The notes: generated by a model from the sequence alone, not told the origin. DNA of 64,000 nucleotides from Heterohyrax brucei (GCA_028571685.1 CM053164.1:41590501-41654500), one strand, 5' to 3'. Positions 33,047 through 45,954 are shown, counted from the first letter of the stretch. Program-made: numbers and translations.

Positions 33047-33350
33047 GTGTAATGGGCTGAATAGTAGCCCCCCAGTAGATATATTTACATTCTAATCCTA
33101 GAACCTGTGAATATTACCTTATATAGCAAAAGAATTAATATTGACTTATATGGCAAAAGATGTGATTAAAGATCTCAAGCAGTTTATCCTGGATTATCCA
33201 TGTGAGCCCTAAATGCGGTCACATGTATCCTTATAAGAGGGAGGCAGAGATTTTTGAGAAACAAGAGGAGGAAACAGTGTGACCATGGAAGCATAAATTG
33301 AAGTGATAGGATGTCAGTCCAAGAACACCTGGAGCCATAGGAAACACAGC
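33047..33350 (+). mobile_element. MLT1-like LTR fragment, sense, inside older LTR
   Basis: Starts 'tgtaatgggctgaatagtag', then 'aacctgtgaatattacctt' and 'atccttataagagggaggca'. This is the 5' part of an MLT1-like LTR; the 3' part with the AATAAA is absent. The host LTR resumes directly after it. Confidence 0.65.
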
Positions 33351-33665
33351 GAGCTAAAATCAAGGTGTCAGCAGGGCTGTGTTCTTCTGAAGGCCCTTGG
33401 GGGAGAATCTGACGTTTTGCTTTTTCTGGCTTCTCGAGGCCACCTGTATTCCTCGGCTTGTGGCCCTGCGTTACTCTGATCTCTGCCTTTTATCACATCT
33501 CTATCTTTGACTCTGGCCCTCCTTTCTCCCTATTAAAAAGATACTTGTGACTACATTGATAATCCAGGATAATATTCGTGTCACAAGATCCATGATCTCC
33601 TCTGTAAAATATTTTTTTCTACATAAGGTCATGAGCATCTATGGGGGCATTATTTAGCCTACCAC

Positions 33666-35369
33666 AGTCTATGTGACCTTAAGAGTGTGGATGGAAATAA
33701 GGGATCTATACACCGCATCCCAGAGTATTCACATTAGATGCTAGTCCTTGAACCTCAAGAAACACAGTTTTAATATCAAAGGAAATACTTCTTTATGCAA
33801 AGATAGTGAGCATGTAATCAATTACTAATCATCAGATTCTTTCAGGCAGAAGATGTAGCAGGGCCTAGGTCAGGAATGATAAAAGATAGCGTTATGATTT
33901 GAGCTAACTAAGGTGAAGTTCTCTCTTTAACCTTTAAAGATGGGGTGTTGGGGGGATGCGGAGAGGTGGTCTTCTGTAGCACTAACTGTTAATACTTACC
34001 AGATGAGGTGACTGAACTGAATGGGCCTTTGGTTGGTGAGACCATTACATCAGCCATCACTAATAAAGCTAGTGGCTGTGGAGAGCAGCCCACTGAAGAT
34101 GAGCTCAAGGGTGACTCACCAAAACCATGCATAACACTGTGATTACAGGTGAGGGGAGAGCTACAGGGCACACAACAGGTGTTGTGGCTTCCACTGTGAA
34201 AGCAGGAAGTAGTTCATGGGAGGTGCTGGTCGGAAGGGAGGGTGAGATGCTGAGAGTCAACGTCGTCTCCGTGCAGAAGAAAGAGCTCAGAGAGGAGTGT
34301 GCTTGCTATGTGCTTGTTTGACACCAATAATAGGTGCTCTTGAAGGCAGCTGGCATTACACGAGACAGTCGGAGGCTGTCAGGACCATCAAAAGCAGGGT
34401 TCCTATTTTGTGCCTGCTTGTCTCTCAAGCTCTGGAAAGTAATGATTTCTTCCTCAGATGTAAATAAAACTGCCTACTTAGAGATGATGAGAAGGCATTA
34501 ATTATTAATGCTTATTTTCACATTTACAGATGAAATCATGCTGAGTTCAAAGAGGTAGTGTTGGGACTAGGGAAGAGAATTAATTTTCAACATTAAAATT
34601 ATGTACTGGAAGGAAACACTTGTGCCTATTTTGAGAAAGTTTTTCATGGTTGAATATAAAGTTGGAGAATTTTTCAAAGAGATCTGCCAACCAATAAAGG
34701 GATCAGACAAGAGTCTATTAGGACAAGAATTTTTTTTGTGCTCCTAACCACTCAGACTTACTTCTAGGATAGGGCATTAGACAGGTGTCAGCATGCAGCT
34801 GCTCCCTCATGCACAGTTGTGAAGTACTGTTACAAGTTAAGGTGAATGCCTCATAACCTTACCGAATAGTTAATGACTTCATTCTGCTTCAGTTCCTCTC
34901 TCCATAACATAAGGGTCTGATACTTCAGTTGAGGAATTTCACTTGACGAAGAAGCATGTTAGATACTTGCTGTCACAGAGTTCAAGGTAGGAAACACAAA
35001 AGAACCCATCATTTTGAGTTGCCTCTCTAAACAATACTACTAACACCTCCTAGCCAAATAGTCCTGCTAAAGACCAGGTTCTAACCACTGCGGCCACTCA
35101 TTCATTGTGTCTTGTGGCCCACTGTATTGAGCAGCCACAGTAATGTGGCACTAGTGTCTTTCATGGGACCAGCATCCTGACCTGGTGGAAGAAGAGGCTC
35201 CTCCCTGGCAGTTTTTAAAAACAGGGACATTGAAGCATGTCAGCACTCTGTGCTGGCATGAGGCAATATCTGTCCTAGTCTCTTTTTTTTAATTTGCTGT
35301 ACGTGATCCTCAAGAAAGAACACTGCATACATTTAACTGCTTTTTAAATCTTGGTAGAAGAAGCCAATT
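33666..35369. other. Unique sequence
   Basis: No repeat or exon supported. The stretch 33989-34330 has short frames on both strands and a GTGAGG-type donor-like site, but no matching acceptor and frame. Confidence 0.35.
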
Positions 35370-35972
35370 GGCAGAATACAAGTGTTGGTCTCCTTCCATC
35401 TGAAGCATAGGAGAGTGAGGAAGACCAAGATTCAAGGACTAATTGGCCCTCAAGAACCACAGCTTTCACCAGCCTGAGAATAGAACTAGGTGGTGCCTGG
35501 CTAGATACAGAACATGCTGGTTAGAGTGCGGGAAAAAATGTAGAGCTAACTTCAAATTCATAAAAAGGACCAAATTTACTGGTCTGAGAGGGACTGGAGA
35601 AACCGCTGAGACTACAGCCCTTAGACACCCTTCCAACTTGAAACTGAAGCCATTTGCAGAGATCACCTTTCAGCCAAATAGTAGACAGGCCTATAAATAA
35701 ACAAGAATGCCCATGAGGAAAATGTTCCATAGAATGATCATCTGCATGAGACCAAAAGGACAGCATATGCCCGACAGCAAAGATGAGAAGGCAAGAGGGG
35801 ACAGGAATAGTGAGCGAATGGCACTGAGGGACCCATGGTGGCAGCGGCAGAGGGCTGACCCAGTGCACGGAGTGGAACAGATCTCATGGAACAATGTGTG
35901 TATAAACTATTGAATGAGAAACTAATTTTCTTTAGAAACCGTCACCTAAAGCACAATGTTAAAAAAAAAAAG
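35370..35972 (+). mobile_element. L1 3' UTR, sense
   Basis: 'aggagagtgaggaagaccaa', 'ctaggtggtgcctggctag', 'gtcacctaaagcacaatgtt' and an A11 run at about 35959-35970. Closely parallels 26950-27589 and 61390-61785. No ORF2 sequence is attached. Confidence 0.85.
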
Positions 35973-38900
35973 TCAGTTAGCTAAGTTGTCATTAATAGCT
36001 GAGACCTTTCATTGAAATTTTTTCAATATCCGTATCAGAAGTCACTGTGTTGATTTTTTTTTCCCCCATGAGTTGTTTTAGTCCATCATCCCTAAAAGCA
36101 GGGCTCCTCATTCTGGAATCCAACCAGGAAGATGACTGAAACCTCTGGACATGAAGGAAAACTGCAATGTAAACACTGCCTTTTTCTTTTTTTCTCATGA
36201 CTCAACTTAGTGCTGGTCTGGCCACTGACCGATCAACAATGACAGGCACAGGATGTCTCAAGTGTGGTCTTGTGACTGACTCACCTAGAAAACCTATGGA
36301 AAAAGGCTGGCTCCTTAGCCCTAGCCTGTGTCTCTCCCTCTCTGGGGATGGGCCCAGGAATTGCATTAGCAATAGAACAACCAGCTGATTCTTGCATACT
36401 CCCTGCTTTCAAAGCTTTTCCTTCTTAAAGTATGTAGTGTCAAGCCCTAGCCTGTTGCGCTTCATCCAAAGCCAGAAATGGCCCTTGCCACTTTTGGGTA
36501 GAAGGGTTATCCTTTGTATCTGCTTGGGCCTAGGAAAGAGTTGCAAGTTGCTGTGAAGCCACAGTTCTGTTATTCCTTCTTGCTGTCTGCCAAGCAGACT
36601 GATTCACCACATCAACTTTTTCATAAATAGCTACGTAATTACATTAAGTGCCCCTCTATCCCCAAGCGATGCAGAAGCTAAACCGTGAGGTGTAGCTATC
36701 TTTGCCTTATTCACCGTGATGGCATTCTGAAGTTTTTCTCGACACCCCAAGAAGAAAAGTCAATGTGGAATTTCTGATGGTCATTTTGTAGAGCACCAAG
36801 AAACACCCACCAACCTCTCTGGCCTTCTGGTAACTCTTAGGTCAAGGAGAGAAATGACTTGTCTGCTGTAAGTTGGGCAGGATGCTTTCCACACATTTCC
36901 TTCATGAAAGAGAAAAGCAAGCCAGGGTTCATGTGATTCCAGGCAAAGTACAGTAATACCACGAATGGAATAGAAGGCTTGAGTTCTATTTTCAGGGGCA
37001 GTGTTGACTCACTGTAGGAAAGTCAGCTCCCTGGTGCCCCTGTCCTGCGATAAAATGAGATTACTGCCTGTTCCCATTGCCTGTCTATGACACCAGAGTT
37101 GGAATTATTTGCAGATTTCAGATAAAAGATAATATAAAACTACAAAGTACAAAGTTTGTGTGGGAGAAGGTGCCGGAAGACTAAGAATGAGACAGTTAAG
37201 TGAGAGCAACACTTAGGCTGGAGTTTCTCTTAGCTGCCAGGAGGACCTCTGGGTCTCCACGTGCCTTGAAGGTTGTTGTGAGACACATGGTCATGTAAGG
37301 AGAGACGATATAGAGTGATGACTGAAAACAAGGACTTCGGGGCACAACTTCCTGAATCAGAATGTGGAGCAGGAGAGTTGCAGTTTTAAGAGATTTCCAA
37401 GATGATTCTGAGGCACATCAACATTTGAGGAACCCTGCGTTCCAGGTTGCTCTCACGCAGCCTACTGATAGTCCCCAACACAGGCTGTGTGTTTCCACAC
37501 CTCTGTCATGTATGTGCCCAGCGCTTCCAGGCATGCATCACCAACACAAGACCACACGCCCCATCTCGTCTCAGTTTTGCCTCTTGCTAAATGAACTCCA
37601 ACTCTTCCTTCAAGGCCCAGATCACACATCAGCTTTTGCCCCAAAATTTCCCTAACTTTCTAGGAGAAATTAATTATTCCCAGCTACAAAAGAATACTAT
37701 ACAACCATCAGAGAGTATGAGGTTGCTCTCTACAAACCTCATGGAAGAGTAACCATGGTATTTTTAGAGGGAAGAAAAAATTACAGATGAGTGTTTACAT
37801 TCTGATTCTATTTTTCTTTAAACAACTGAACAATATCTGTATATAACTTGAATGTGCCTATTAAAAGGTCTAAAAGAATAGACATACCTCACGTAACAGA
37901 AGCCTTTAGTTTTTTATGCATCTCTTTTGTGTAAATTTGAATATTAAATTTTTTTCTAACATAATAACAATTACCAAGAAAATAGTTGCTCAGATAATTA
38001 CCAGGAAATAACAGATTTCTGTTACAACCTGTATCATGTCGTCACCACGTGTGTCTGTTCTGATCAGCTGTGAGCTCCATAATGGCAGGAGTCTCATCCT
38101 GTTTGTCTGCCTGTCAACAGTACCCAGCCCTGTCCCTGAGCTCAGTGAATACACAGTACGTATTTATTGGATTTAAGAGACTTAAAGTGAATTCTGAAGA
38201 AGCTTGATTGGTCAGTCCCAGGGATGTCAGGACTGCCACTGAGACACAGCCCATCCACCAGTTGGCATGTCTAGTCCTGCCACAAGGACCATAGCAGGAA
38301 GGAAGTGATGGTATGATAGGGAGATCAGGACTTTGGATGTGGCAGTTGGCTACCTATGGTGTGTGTGTCACTGCATTCACTTTATTGTTTCTTTAACACT
38401 ATCCAAGAGACTTCCCTACACTTTGTAGAGCCCCACCAAAGTAAAAGAATTAAGTTCATTTTCACACAGTTTCCTTAGTATCTCTGATATAGCTGCTTCC
38501 CCTCCAGAATCCTTGCTATCATGAGATTGCCTACATGTTCTGAGAACCCTGGCAGCTTCTAGGCAACCACCCCAGTCTTAAGTTTCTAGATCAGACTCTG
38601 AAACTTTAAAATAGGCCAGATATAAGCAAATAACAACTCTCTTATGTTCTTGCTATCCCACTAAAATCACACTGCATTCTTCCTCCCCTTCACTTGTTGA
38701 AATAAACTCACTGTCGTAAATCATACTAGATTTTTCGCCTTGACCTCCTTAAGCCTCATGTGAAAATGAATTCCTTGCCTTCACCACCACCACCATCACC
38801 CACGTCCCACCCTCCCATCCCACCTTTCTGCTAGCTTCCTATGGGAAATTTGTATGCACAATTTTCAACGCTATGATTGTGGGAAATGAAAAACATTATA

Positions 38901-39390
38901 CCTATGACTATGGGAGAAGAATAAATGAGAACTATTTGTTTTCATTTATTATGAAGCAGAAGACTTACTCTCACCCAATAATGTTCTGACTTGTTTCATC
39001 TTCACTCCTTTATGTCTTCCTTAAGACATTGTGTAGGTCACAAGTGAGAAGATTACGTCACACTCTACTGTTCTCTGAATCCAGTGTCACTCTTGCCCTA
39101 TGTTTTGCTCCTCTCCTGAGAAGTCCAAAATTCTGTTCTCTTGCCTGTTAAAGTAGGAAACATTGTCATGCTCTGTTTATGTTCTGCCACTGTCTCTGGA
39201 GGGGGCGGCTTCAATTCTGGAGTAGGGATTACATCGCTGCCACTTTCCCTTTCCCTGGGGAAAATACTAGGACATCACTAAGATGAGAACCTGATTTGTT
39301 AGGGCTCCTGTCTCAGCGCCTTTCCTCTGCTATTTGTTCCTATCAGTCACTTTAGGCTGTTTGGTGTTAAGCTTACACAGTCTCCCACTA
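35973..39390. other. Unique sequence with decayed MIR
   Basis: 36970-37090 resembles a MIR ('ataaaatgagattactgcc' after a splicing-neutral core), weakly. A short (CAC)n run is at 38784-38797. Frames such as 37362-37655 have no recognised domain. No gene called. Confidence 0.35.
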
Positions 39391-39392
39391 TA

Positions 39393-39912
39393 CAAAGTCT
39401 TACAATTAAATTTATAAACTCATCCTAGAAAAAGTGCTACATACGTCATTACTGAATAGCAGTATGGTCACCTTTGAAGTACTCCTCTTGGGAAGCTATG
39501 CCCCAATGCCAGCACCTAGGCCAGCACCTAGTCCACCCTTCAAAGCAATTTTGGAACTGTCTTTCTGGAATGGCCAGCAGAGCTGTCGTCATATTACCCT
39601 TGATGTCCTGAATGTCATCAAAATATCTTCCTTTCAATATTTCCTTTATCTTTGGGTAAAGAAAAAAGTAATTGGGGGCCAGGTTAGGTGAGTAGGGAGG
39701 GTGTTCCAGTGCAGTTACTTGTTTATTGGCTAAAAATTCTGTCATAGAAAACTATACGATTAAGTTAGCAAACTTACCACCGTGCCACCATGTGCAATAG
39801 CTATTCCAGAAAGAGCTCCAGAATTTCTTTGAAGGGTGGACCAGGTGCTGGCATCTGTATATAGCTTCCCGAGGGGAGTGCTTTGAAGGTGACTGCAGTG
39901 ATATTCAGGGCA
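39393..39912 (-). mobile_element. Foldback mariner-derived element, copy 2
   Basis: Opposite orientation to copy 1. The minus strand has an open stretch (39745-39449) encoding mariner transposase C-terminal sequence, including the region HPPYSPNLAPNYFF that in active enzymes carries the third catalytic Asp; here that Asp is Asn. Left arm about 39393-39575, right arm about 39805-39912, but the right arm ends before the terminal repeat, so this copy is truncated. Confidence 0.85.
39449..39745 (-). pseudogene. Mariner transposase C-terminal fragment
   Basis: 98 codons matching the C-terminal part of a mariner transposase, from after the second catalytic Asp to just before the stop. The N-terminal DNA-binding domain and the first two catalytic residues are absent. 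The third catalytic position (YSPD in active enzymes) reads YSPN. It cannot be functional; its length reflects the conserved core of the foldback element. Confidence 0.85.
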
Positions 39913-40306
39913 GTTCTGGGTTTTTATCCTACTACTGTAGGCCTATCTTGCTCCTGGACACTGGTTAGGTTTGAAAGCAGATGTCTGTCAGAATAGCCAA
40001 GACTTGTAATGGACATAATAGCAAACCCTGCCCTCCTGAGTGGCACTTGGAGTTACTCCATAAGACAGAGAATGATTGAGAACACTGACTTTAAGATAAT
40101 GCTTTCAGGATACTCCAGGCTTTGGCTGGAGCTCCGGTCTCTGTGGGTGGGAGCTGTCCAACATTTTAGTTTATTTTCCCATCAGCCCACTTTGAAAGAA
40201 GCATAAGGATGACCCAGCTGTTTTGACTGTTTTATTGTGTGCCATATGGATCTAGCCTCTCTGGTCTTTAGATCTGATACCTTGATGATCAGCTCTCCTT
40301 AGGTGT
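39913..40306. other. Unique sequence
   Basis: No gene or repeat recognised. Confidence 0.35.
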
Positions 40307-40715
40307 TATGGATTGCATTGTGTTCCCCAAAAATGTTGTAAATCCTAACCTCTGTGCCTGTGGTTATAATCACATTTGGGAATGGATTGTCTTTTTATGT
40401 TAATGAGGCAGAATTAGTGTAGAGTGTATCTTGAGTTGACCTCTTTGGAAATGTAAGAGCGATTAAACAAGCCAACTAGATTGTAGAGATGGGTTGAGAT
40501 AGATGCCAAGCCAGTGGAGATTTTCCAGGAACCAGGAAACAAAAGCTAAAGAGACAAGAACCTTCCTTGCAGAGCTAACAGAGAGAGAAAGCATTCCACT
40601 GAAGCTCATGCCTTGAAGTCAGAAAAACCTCCTAAACTGTGAGAAAATAAATTTTTGTTTGGTAAAGCCACCCACTTGAGGTATTTCTGTAATAGCAGCA
40701 CTAGAACTAAGACAG
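40307..40715 (+). mobile_element. MaLR-type LTR, sense
   Basis: Starts 'tgttatggattgcattgtg', continues 'gtgtagagtgtatcttgag' and 'gaaagcattccactgaagct', and has 'gagaaaataaatttttgtt' (AATAAA at about 40647), 'taaagccacccacttgaggt' and 'tagcagcactagaactaaga' at its end. A nearly complete solo LTR. Confidence 0.8.
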
Positions 40716-41795
40716 GGTCCACGGGCCCTGAGAAGACTGACAGACTTGCTCAGTCATGTTTATACCACAAAGTCAACTTGATGAGCAAGGAATATCCTTT
40801 CCTGGATCATATGGCCTCAACGATAAGAAAAGCAATCAATTCTTGCTTTGTGAACATGAGATTAAAGCAAATAGAGTTGCAAGATGTTAAGAAATGATAT
40901 GTCACCTACACCATGGTCAAGCTTGACTAATTCTCTTCTCTCCCACTTAAAGAGACACCAGTCTAGTGACCAGAATACTGAAGTCAGCTAAAGCAGATCC
41001 CACTCCATTGGACAGTGTCAGAATTAGACACCAACATATCTTTACTTTCCTCTTTTTCTAGATTCTGTAATAACCACTCCTTTCTGTCCATAATCACCAT
41101 TACAGCATCCAGATTCTACATGATGGCATGTTATATTTTTTCCAAGTTTGTAGTTTACTTTACATTGATAAATTTTAAGCCAGGCATAGCCTTGTGACAT
41201 CTAGGGAGATATGTTAGTCTTATTTACAATGACTCCAAATCACACTTATCCTCTTGAGAGTTAGCTTGTGTGTAACATGTACAAACTTGTTAGCAGAGGT
41301 TGGCAGTCACTTTCTATAATAGTGAAGACAGTACATATTTTAGACTTTCTGGTCATTTACTCTTGGTTGTAACTACTCTGCTCTTGTAATAGGAAAGCAG
41401 CCTCAGACAACAGGTGAATGAATATGTCCCAATACAAATTTTATTTACAAAAAAGGAACACTGGGTCATCGCTTCCTGGTCCCTGCTTCTTAATCATAAC
41501 CAAAGAAGGGCTCTTTCTCTCTTGCTGCAGTCCTCTTATTCTAAATGTTAATTTGATGCTTATTAACTTTTAATCTTCTAAAGTGGTTTTTATTCCCCCC
41601 TCAAAGAACCAAAACTCCTTGGAGAAATTGCTTATTTTAAGAAATGAAGGGAAAGTACAAGTTGAGCTTGGAACATTTTGTGGTGCCAGAGAATAGGGAA
41701 GTTCTCAGACTGATGGGGCTGTGTCAAAAAGAATTAAGAGTCAGCTGGAAGGGTTTCCACTGGCCAGTACAGGGACAATTTGAACAATAAGTAAT
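40716..41795. other. Unique sequence
   Basis: No gene, RNA or repeat recognised. Confidence 0.35.
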
Positions 41796-41995
41796 GGTAG
41801 TACAGGCAGTCCCTGATTTAAAACGTGGTTGAGTTATAATGTTGCTTACAACGTTTTTCTTTTTTTGTATATCGTATTAGTAATATGTACTACATACAGG
41901 GTTGTTTATATAATCTGCTGATGTTATCATTATAAGTTGATAGGTAATCTTCCCAGCCCCCAAAGAAGAAGATCAGACTTATGAAGATACTGATA
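41796..41995 (+). repeat. Interspersed repeat of unknown family, split by mariner copy 3
   Basis: Starts 'gtacaggcagtccctgattt', a start I associate with a widespread mammalian repeat whose family I cannot place. Possible continuation after the mariner: 'gagtcctgtcataagtcag' at 42580-42605. Confidence 0.35.
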
Positions 41996-42547
41996 ATAAA
42001 AGGCAATAATCAACATATGAAGACTGTAGAAAAAGTGCTACATACCTCACTGCTAAATATCATTATGATCGCCTGGGAAGCACTCCCCTTGGGAAGCTAT
42101 GCACTGATGCCAGCGCCTAGTCCACCCTTCAAAGCAATTTTGGAACTCTTTTCCTGGAATGACCATCAGAGCTATCGTCATTTAATGTCCTGAATATCAT
42201 CAAAATGTTTTCTTTCAATATTTCCTTTATCATCAGGTAAAGAAAAAAGTCACTGGGGGCCAGATCATGTGAGTAGGGAGAGTGTTCCAATATGGTTATT
42301 TGTTTACTGGCTAAAAACTCCATCACAGACAACTGTACGGTTAGGTTCAGAAACTTGCCACCATGCCACCATGTGCAATAACCATTCCAGAAAGAGTTCC
42401 AAAATTGCTTTGAAGGGTGGCCTAGGTGCTGGCATTGGTGCATAGCTTCCCAAGGGGAGCACTTTGAAGGTGACCATAGTGATATTCAGCAGGGAGGTAA
42501 GTAACACTTAAAACGGTCAAGTTTGTGGACTTCATTGTCTGACCTCT
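41996..42547 (-). mobile_element. Foldback mariner-derived element, copy 3
   Basis: The transposase reads on the minus strand (open 42443-42129). Left arm (about 42040-42170) and right arm (about 42385-42505) are near reverse complements: 'cttgggaagctatgcactga' faces 'ttggtgcatagcttcccaag'. The right terminal repeat ends GACCTCT with TA at 42548-42549; the left terminus is diverged and its position is approximate. Confidence 0.85.
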
Positions 42548-42825
42548 TATGTCAGAACTGACTTTAACATGCAGTTGTTGAAACAGAGTCCTGTCATAAG
42601 TCAGAAAAGATCTGTAATGTGTTATAACCCACTGAATAAAATAAGAATCCATGATTCATATTGATATAAATGAAAAAATTAATGAGGTAAAAGAATGAAA
42701 GCTCTTCCTTAATGACAGGGTTAGATCCTTGAAACCAGGTAAATCCAAAAGAAGAGCTCCTGCCTCCAGGAGCATTGGGCAGCCATAAGAAAACATGAGA
42801 CATTAGGAAGCGCACATGCATATGT

Positions 42826-42865
<40 letters not shown>

Positions 42866-43169
42866 TTTCCTTTTTTAAGACTTCACCTGAGGAACAGGAA
42901 AATAAGAGTGAATAATTGTTCTTTATTTTCCAGGAAATCCTCAGGAAAGAAGAGACCAAAGCATTAGCAGACAAATTAAGGTCGAATCATAAAGTGAACA
43001 TTCAAAATAGTAATTTTATTCTGTTTTGAACAAGTATGGGGACCAAAGATGTATGCTACATATATGTGGTCTCTGCCTTCAAGACACTTACTGTCTGTTT
43101 CAAAAGATGTTATAAAAAGATAAAATGGCACTATGAAAGATAGGTTGGTGATTTAAATGTACAGAGGAT
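42548..43169. other. Spacer with (CA)n microsatellite
   Basis: Contains a long (CA)n run at 42829-42860. The minus-strand 126-codon frame here is open only because the repeat encodes alternating Cys/Val; it is not a gene. Confidence 0.5.
42829..42860. repeat. (CA)16 microsatellite
   Basis: About 16 uninterrupted CA units followed by A4. Likely polymorphic. Confidence 0.92.
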
Positions 43170-44370
43170 ATATGTGTTCTGTTTTTTAAATTTTATTTGC
43201 TGTTAAGAATATACACAGCAAAATATATACCAGTTCAACAGTTTCTACATGTACAGTTTAGTGCCACTGATTACAGTCTCTGAGTTGTGTCACCATTCTC
43301 ACCCCTGTTTTCTGAGTTGTTTCTCTCACATTAACATAAACTTGCTGCCCTTGAATGTTTCTATGTAATCTTTTGAGTTACTGTTGTCAGTTTGATTCTG
43401 AGGAGAAAGATCTTAAAGAGCACAGTGTGCAAGGCAGACACTTTACTCGGTAAGCTGAACTATTGTTTGGTTTTCAGAATGCTTTGGGGGGTATTTGGTT
43501 TTAAGGTTTAAAGATTATCTCAGGGCAGTATTGTTAGGTATTCATTCAGCTCCGTGGCTCCTTTGACTTGTGTTCTCCTCCATTTTCCCCTTTTGATCAG
43601 GATTTTTCTACAGAAATCTTTGATCAAAATGTTCAGTAATTATAGCCAAGCACCATCCAGTTCTTCTGGTCTCATGGCAGAGGACACAGTTATTCGTAGA
43701 GGCAATTAGCCACGCATTCCGTATCCTCTTCCTATTCCAGGATCTCCGTACTCTGTTGCTCCAGGTAAACAGAGACCAGCTGTGCTTTGGATGGCTACTT
43801 GCCAGCTTTAAGACCCCAGGTACTAGTCAATGAACTATGAGGTAGAATGGAAGCACTGAACATGTTATCAGATCAGTTAACTGGAATGTCCCATAAAACG
43901 GACCCTAAACTTGTGAACCAAGGAACCAGATTCCACTTTTGTACATAAGCAGACTTAGCAGCTACCCTTTTTTTGTTTGTTTGTTTTTAATGTATCTGTC
44001 ACACAACTTGGGCCAGTTCAACTTTTTACAGGTGTACAACTTGTTGACCACAATTACAATAATTGGCTGTGCAACCATACCCTTAATCAATGCAATTTTT
44101 CTATTACCATTAATCCTCTCCCTCCTTATTCCTATCCCTGATAACCTTTAATAAACTTCGGTGTCTATAGTTTTGCCTTTTCTTATCTTTTGATATACAT
44201 GAGGTCATACAATATTTGTCCTTTTGTGATTGATTTATTTCATTCAGCCTGATGTCTCTAAGCTCTATCCATACAGTGGCATATATTAAGACTTCATTTC
44301 ACCTACTGACTGAGTGGCATTCCATTGTATGTTGTTGATACGTATTTTCTTAACCACCAAATGAATTGTG
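43170..44370 (-). mobile_element. Old L1 3' end, antisense (one or two fragments)
   Basis: 43170-43970 has the L1 3' UTR pattern in reverse ('ttgccagctttaagacccca', 'aactatgaggtagaatgga'). 43975-44370 matches the well-known antisense L1 end: 'acaatatttgtccttttgtg' and 'gtggcattccattgtatgt'. More diverged than other copies. Confidence 0.75.
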
Positions 44371-44848
44371 TAAACTCATAAAAATTACTAAATGTAAAGG
44401 AGCGAGGGATTGCCAGAGGCTAAAGATAAAGATGTAAGGGAAGACAGGAAAAAAGGTATCGCATCATCTCACAATTACAGGGTTTCTTAGTTGTCTAGTG
44501 CTGCTACAACAGAAATAACCACGAGTGCGTAACTTTACCAAACAGTTTATTCTCCCACAGTTTAGGAGGCTACAAGTCCAAGTTTAGGGGACCAGCTCCA
44601 GAAGAAAGCTTTCTGTCTCTGCCAGCTCTGGGGCTTCTGCTGTTAATCAGTCCTCCTGGGCCTGGGAGCTGCTCAGCACAGCGACCCCTTGCTCTGCTCA
44701 CTCTTCTTTATTGATGGTAGGAGGTCCCTCTCCTCTCTGCTTTTCTTTATGTCTCAATAAAGATTGACTCAAAACAGAACCTAGTCCTGCAGATTGTGTC
44801 CTGCCTCATTACCATAACTATTGTCTAATTGTGTCTCATTAACATCAT

Positions 44849-45014
44849 AAAAACCTGAAAACCTGTTGCTGTGGAGTGGATTTGAATTTACAGCAACCTT
44901 ATCAGACAGAGAACTGCCCCATAGAGTTCCCAAGGAGCAGCTGGTGGGTTTCCAACTGCTGGTATTTTGGTTCTTAGCATCAGACTCTTAACCACTGTAC
45001 TACTAGGGCTCCTT
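44849..45014 (-). mobile_element. AfroSINE, antisense, first of a pair
   Basis: 'aaaacctgttgctgtggag', 'gaactgccccatagagttcc', 'cttaaccactgtactactag'. Flanked by a perfect 12-base duplication CATTAACATCAT at 44837-44848 and 45015-45026. Confidence 0.93.
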
Positions 45015-45026
45015 CATTAACATCAT

Positions 45027-45192
45027 CCAAACGCAAACACCCTTGCTGTCAAATCAATTCTGACTCATAGCGACCCTATACAGAACAGGGTATAACTGTC
45101 CCATAGGCTTCTCAGGGAATGATTGGTGGGTTTGAACTGCCAACATTTAGTTAGCAAATTCAGCTCTTAACCAGTGTGCCACCAGGGCTCCC
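45027..45192 (-). mobile_element. AfroSINE, antisense, second of a pair
   Basis: 'cttgctgtcaaatcaattct', 'gactcatagcgaccctatac', 'aaccagtgtgccaccagggc'. Its flanks are TTAACATCAT (45017-45026) and TTAGCATCAT (45193-45202), one mismatch. Confidence 0.93.
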
Positions 45193-45340
45193 TTAGCATC
45201 ATACTGGGTAGGATTCACAACACATGGTATTTTAACATCAGATCACAAAACCAAGGACATCCAAATAATACAAGGAATCATGGCCTAGCCAAGTTGACAT
45301 TTTTAGAGGATTCTGTTCAGTCCACAATTAAGAAACCTTA

Positions 45341-45954
45341 GCCAGCCAAGAGGTTACCTAAAAGTAAAAGCTCACTCAGACCACCCTTTATTCTGTTGTT
45401 TTTTTTTTAATCCTCTAGAATATACTCATAGGGTGTCATTTAGTCTCTGCTTGAAATCTTATATTAAGACCTCACCTCTTTTGGGGGTAACCATGCTGCC
45501 TTGAACCAGCTGTTTTGGAAAACTTTAACGGGTCAAACTTGTTTTTGTGTAGCTTCAACACTTTTGGTCAGTTTTACCCCCTTGTCGCCACAGAGAGTAA
45601 GTCTAGTTCTTACCCTTCCCCGTGGTCTCCCACAAGTAATTAAAGGCAATTCTCATCTCCCTGAGTCTTCCTTCTGTCCTGAAGCTAAACCCTGATCCTG
45701 ATTCTGTCAGGGAGAAATCCATTTTCTCCAGCACATCCTCACATAACATGGATTTGAGTATCTTAATTATCATCTTAATTATCATGGTCATACTTATCTG
45801 AATGTATTCCTGCTTGTCAGTGTTATTCTAAAAGTTTGCTGCCTAGAACTCAATTCAGTATTCCTGATGTGATCTGACAAGCCTAGAGGAGAGCTGTGGT
45901 CTCACCTTCTTCATTCCAGAAGGACTATAAAATCAGCCATTTGGTTTTAACTAA
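45341..45954. other. Unique sequence
   Basis: No gene or repeat recognised. Confidence 0.35.

Larger units (their letters stand above)
32430..33665 (-). mobile_element. Old MLT1-like LTR, antisense, interrupted twice
   Basis: Three separate pieces read in order: 32430-32477 ('cactataacaaattaccac'), 32978-33046 ('cttaaaacagcacacatgt', 'aattctggagttcagaagtc') and 33352-33665 ('aaatcaaggtgtcagcaggg', 'gataatccaggataatatt', 'ttatttagcctaccacag'). The gaps are filled by two younger LTRs. Confidence 0.7.
44484..45340 (-). mobile_element. MaLR-type LTR, antisense, carrying two SINEs
   Basis: Starts 'cttagttgtctagtgctgct' and 'acagtttattctcccacag' (reverse AATAAA side), runs to 'gaggattctgttcagtccac'. 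Two AfroSINEs are inserted at the same place inside it. Confidence 0.8.

Noticed and set aside
42594-42974. 126-codon minus-strand frame with Cys/Val repeat
   Set aside because: Produced by the (CA)n microsatellite.
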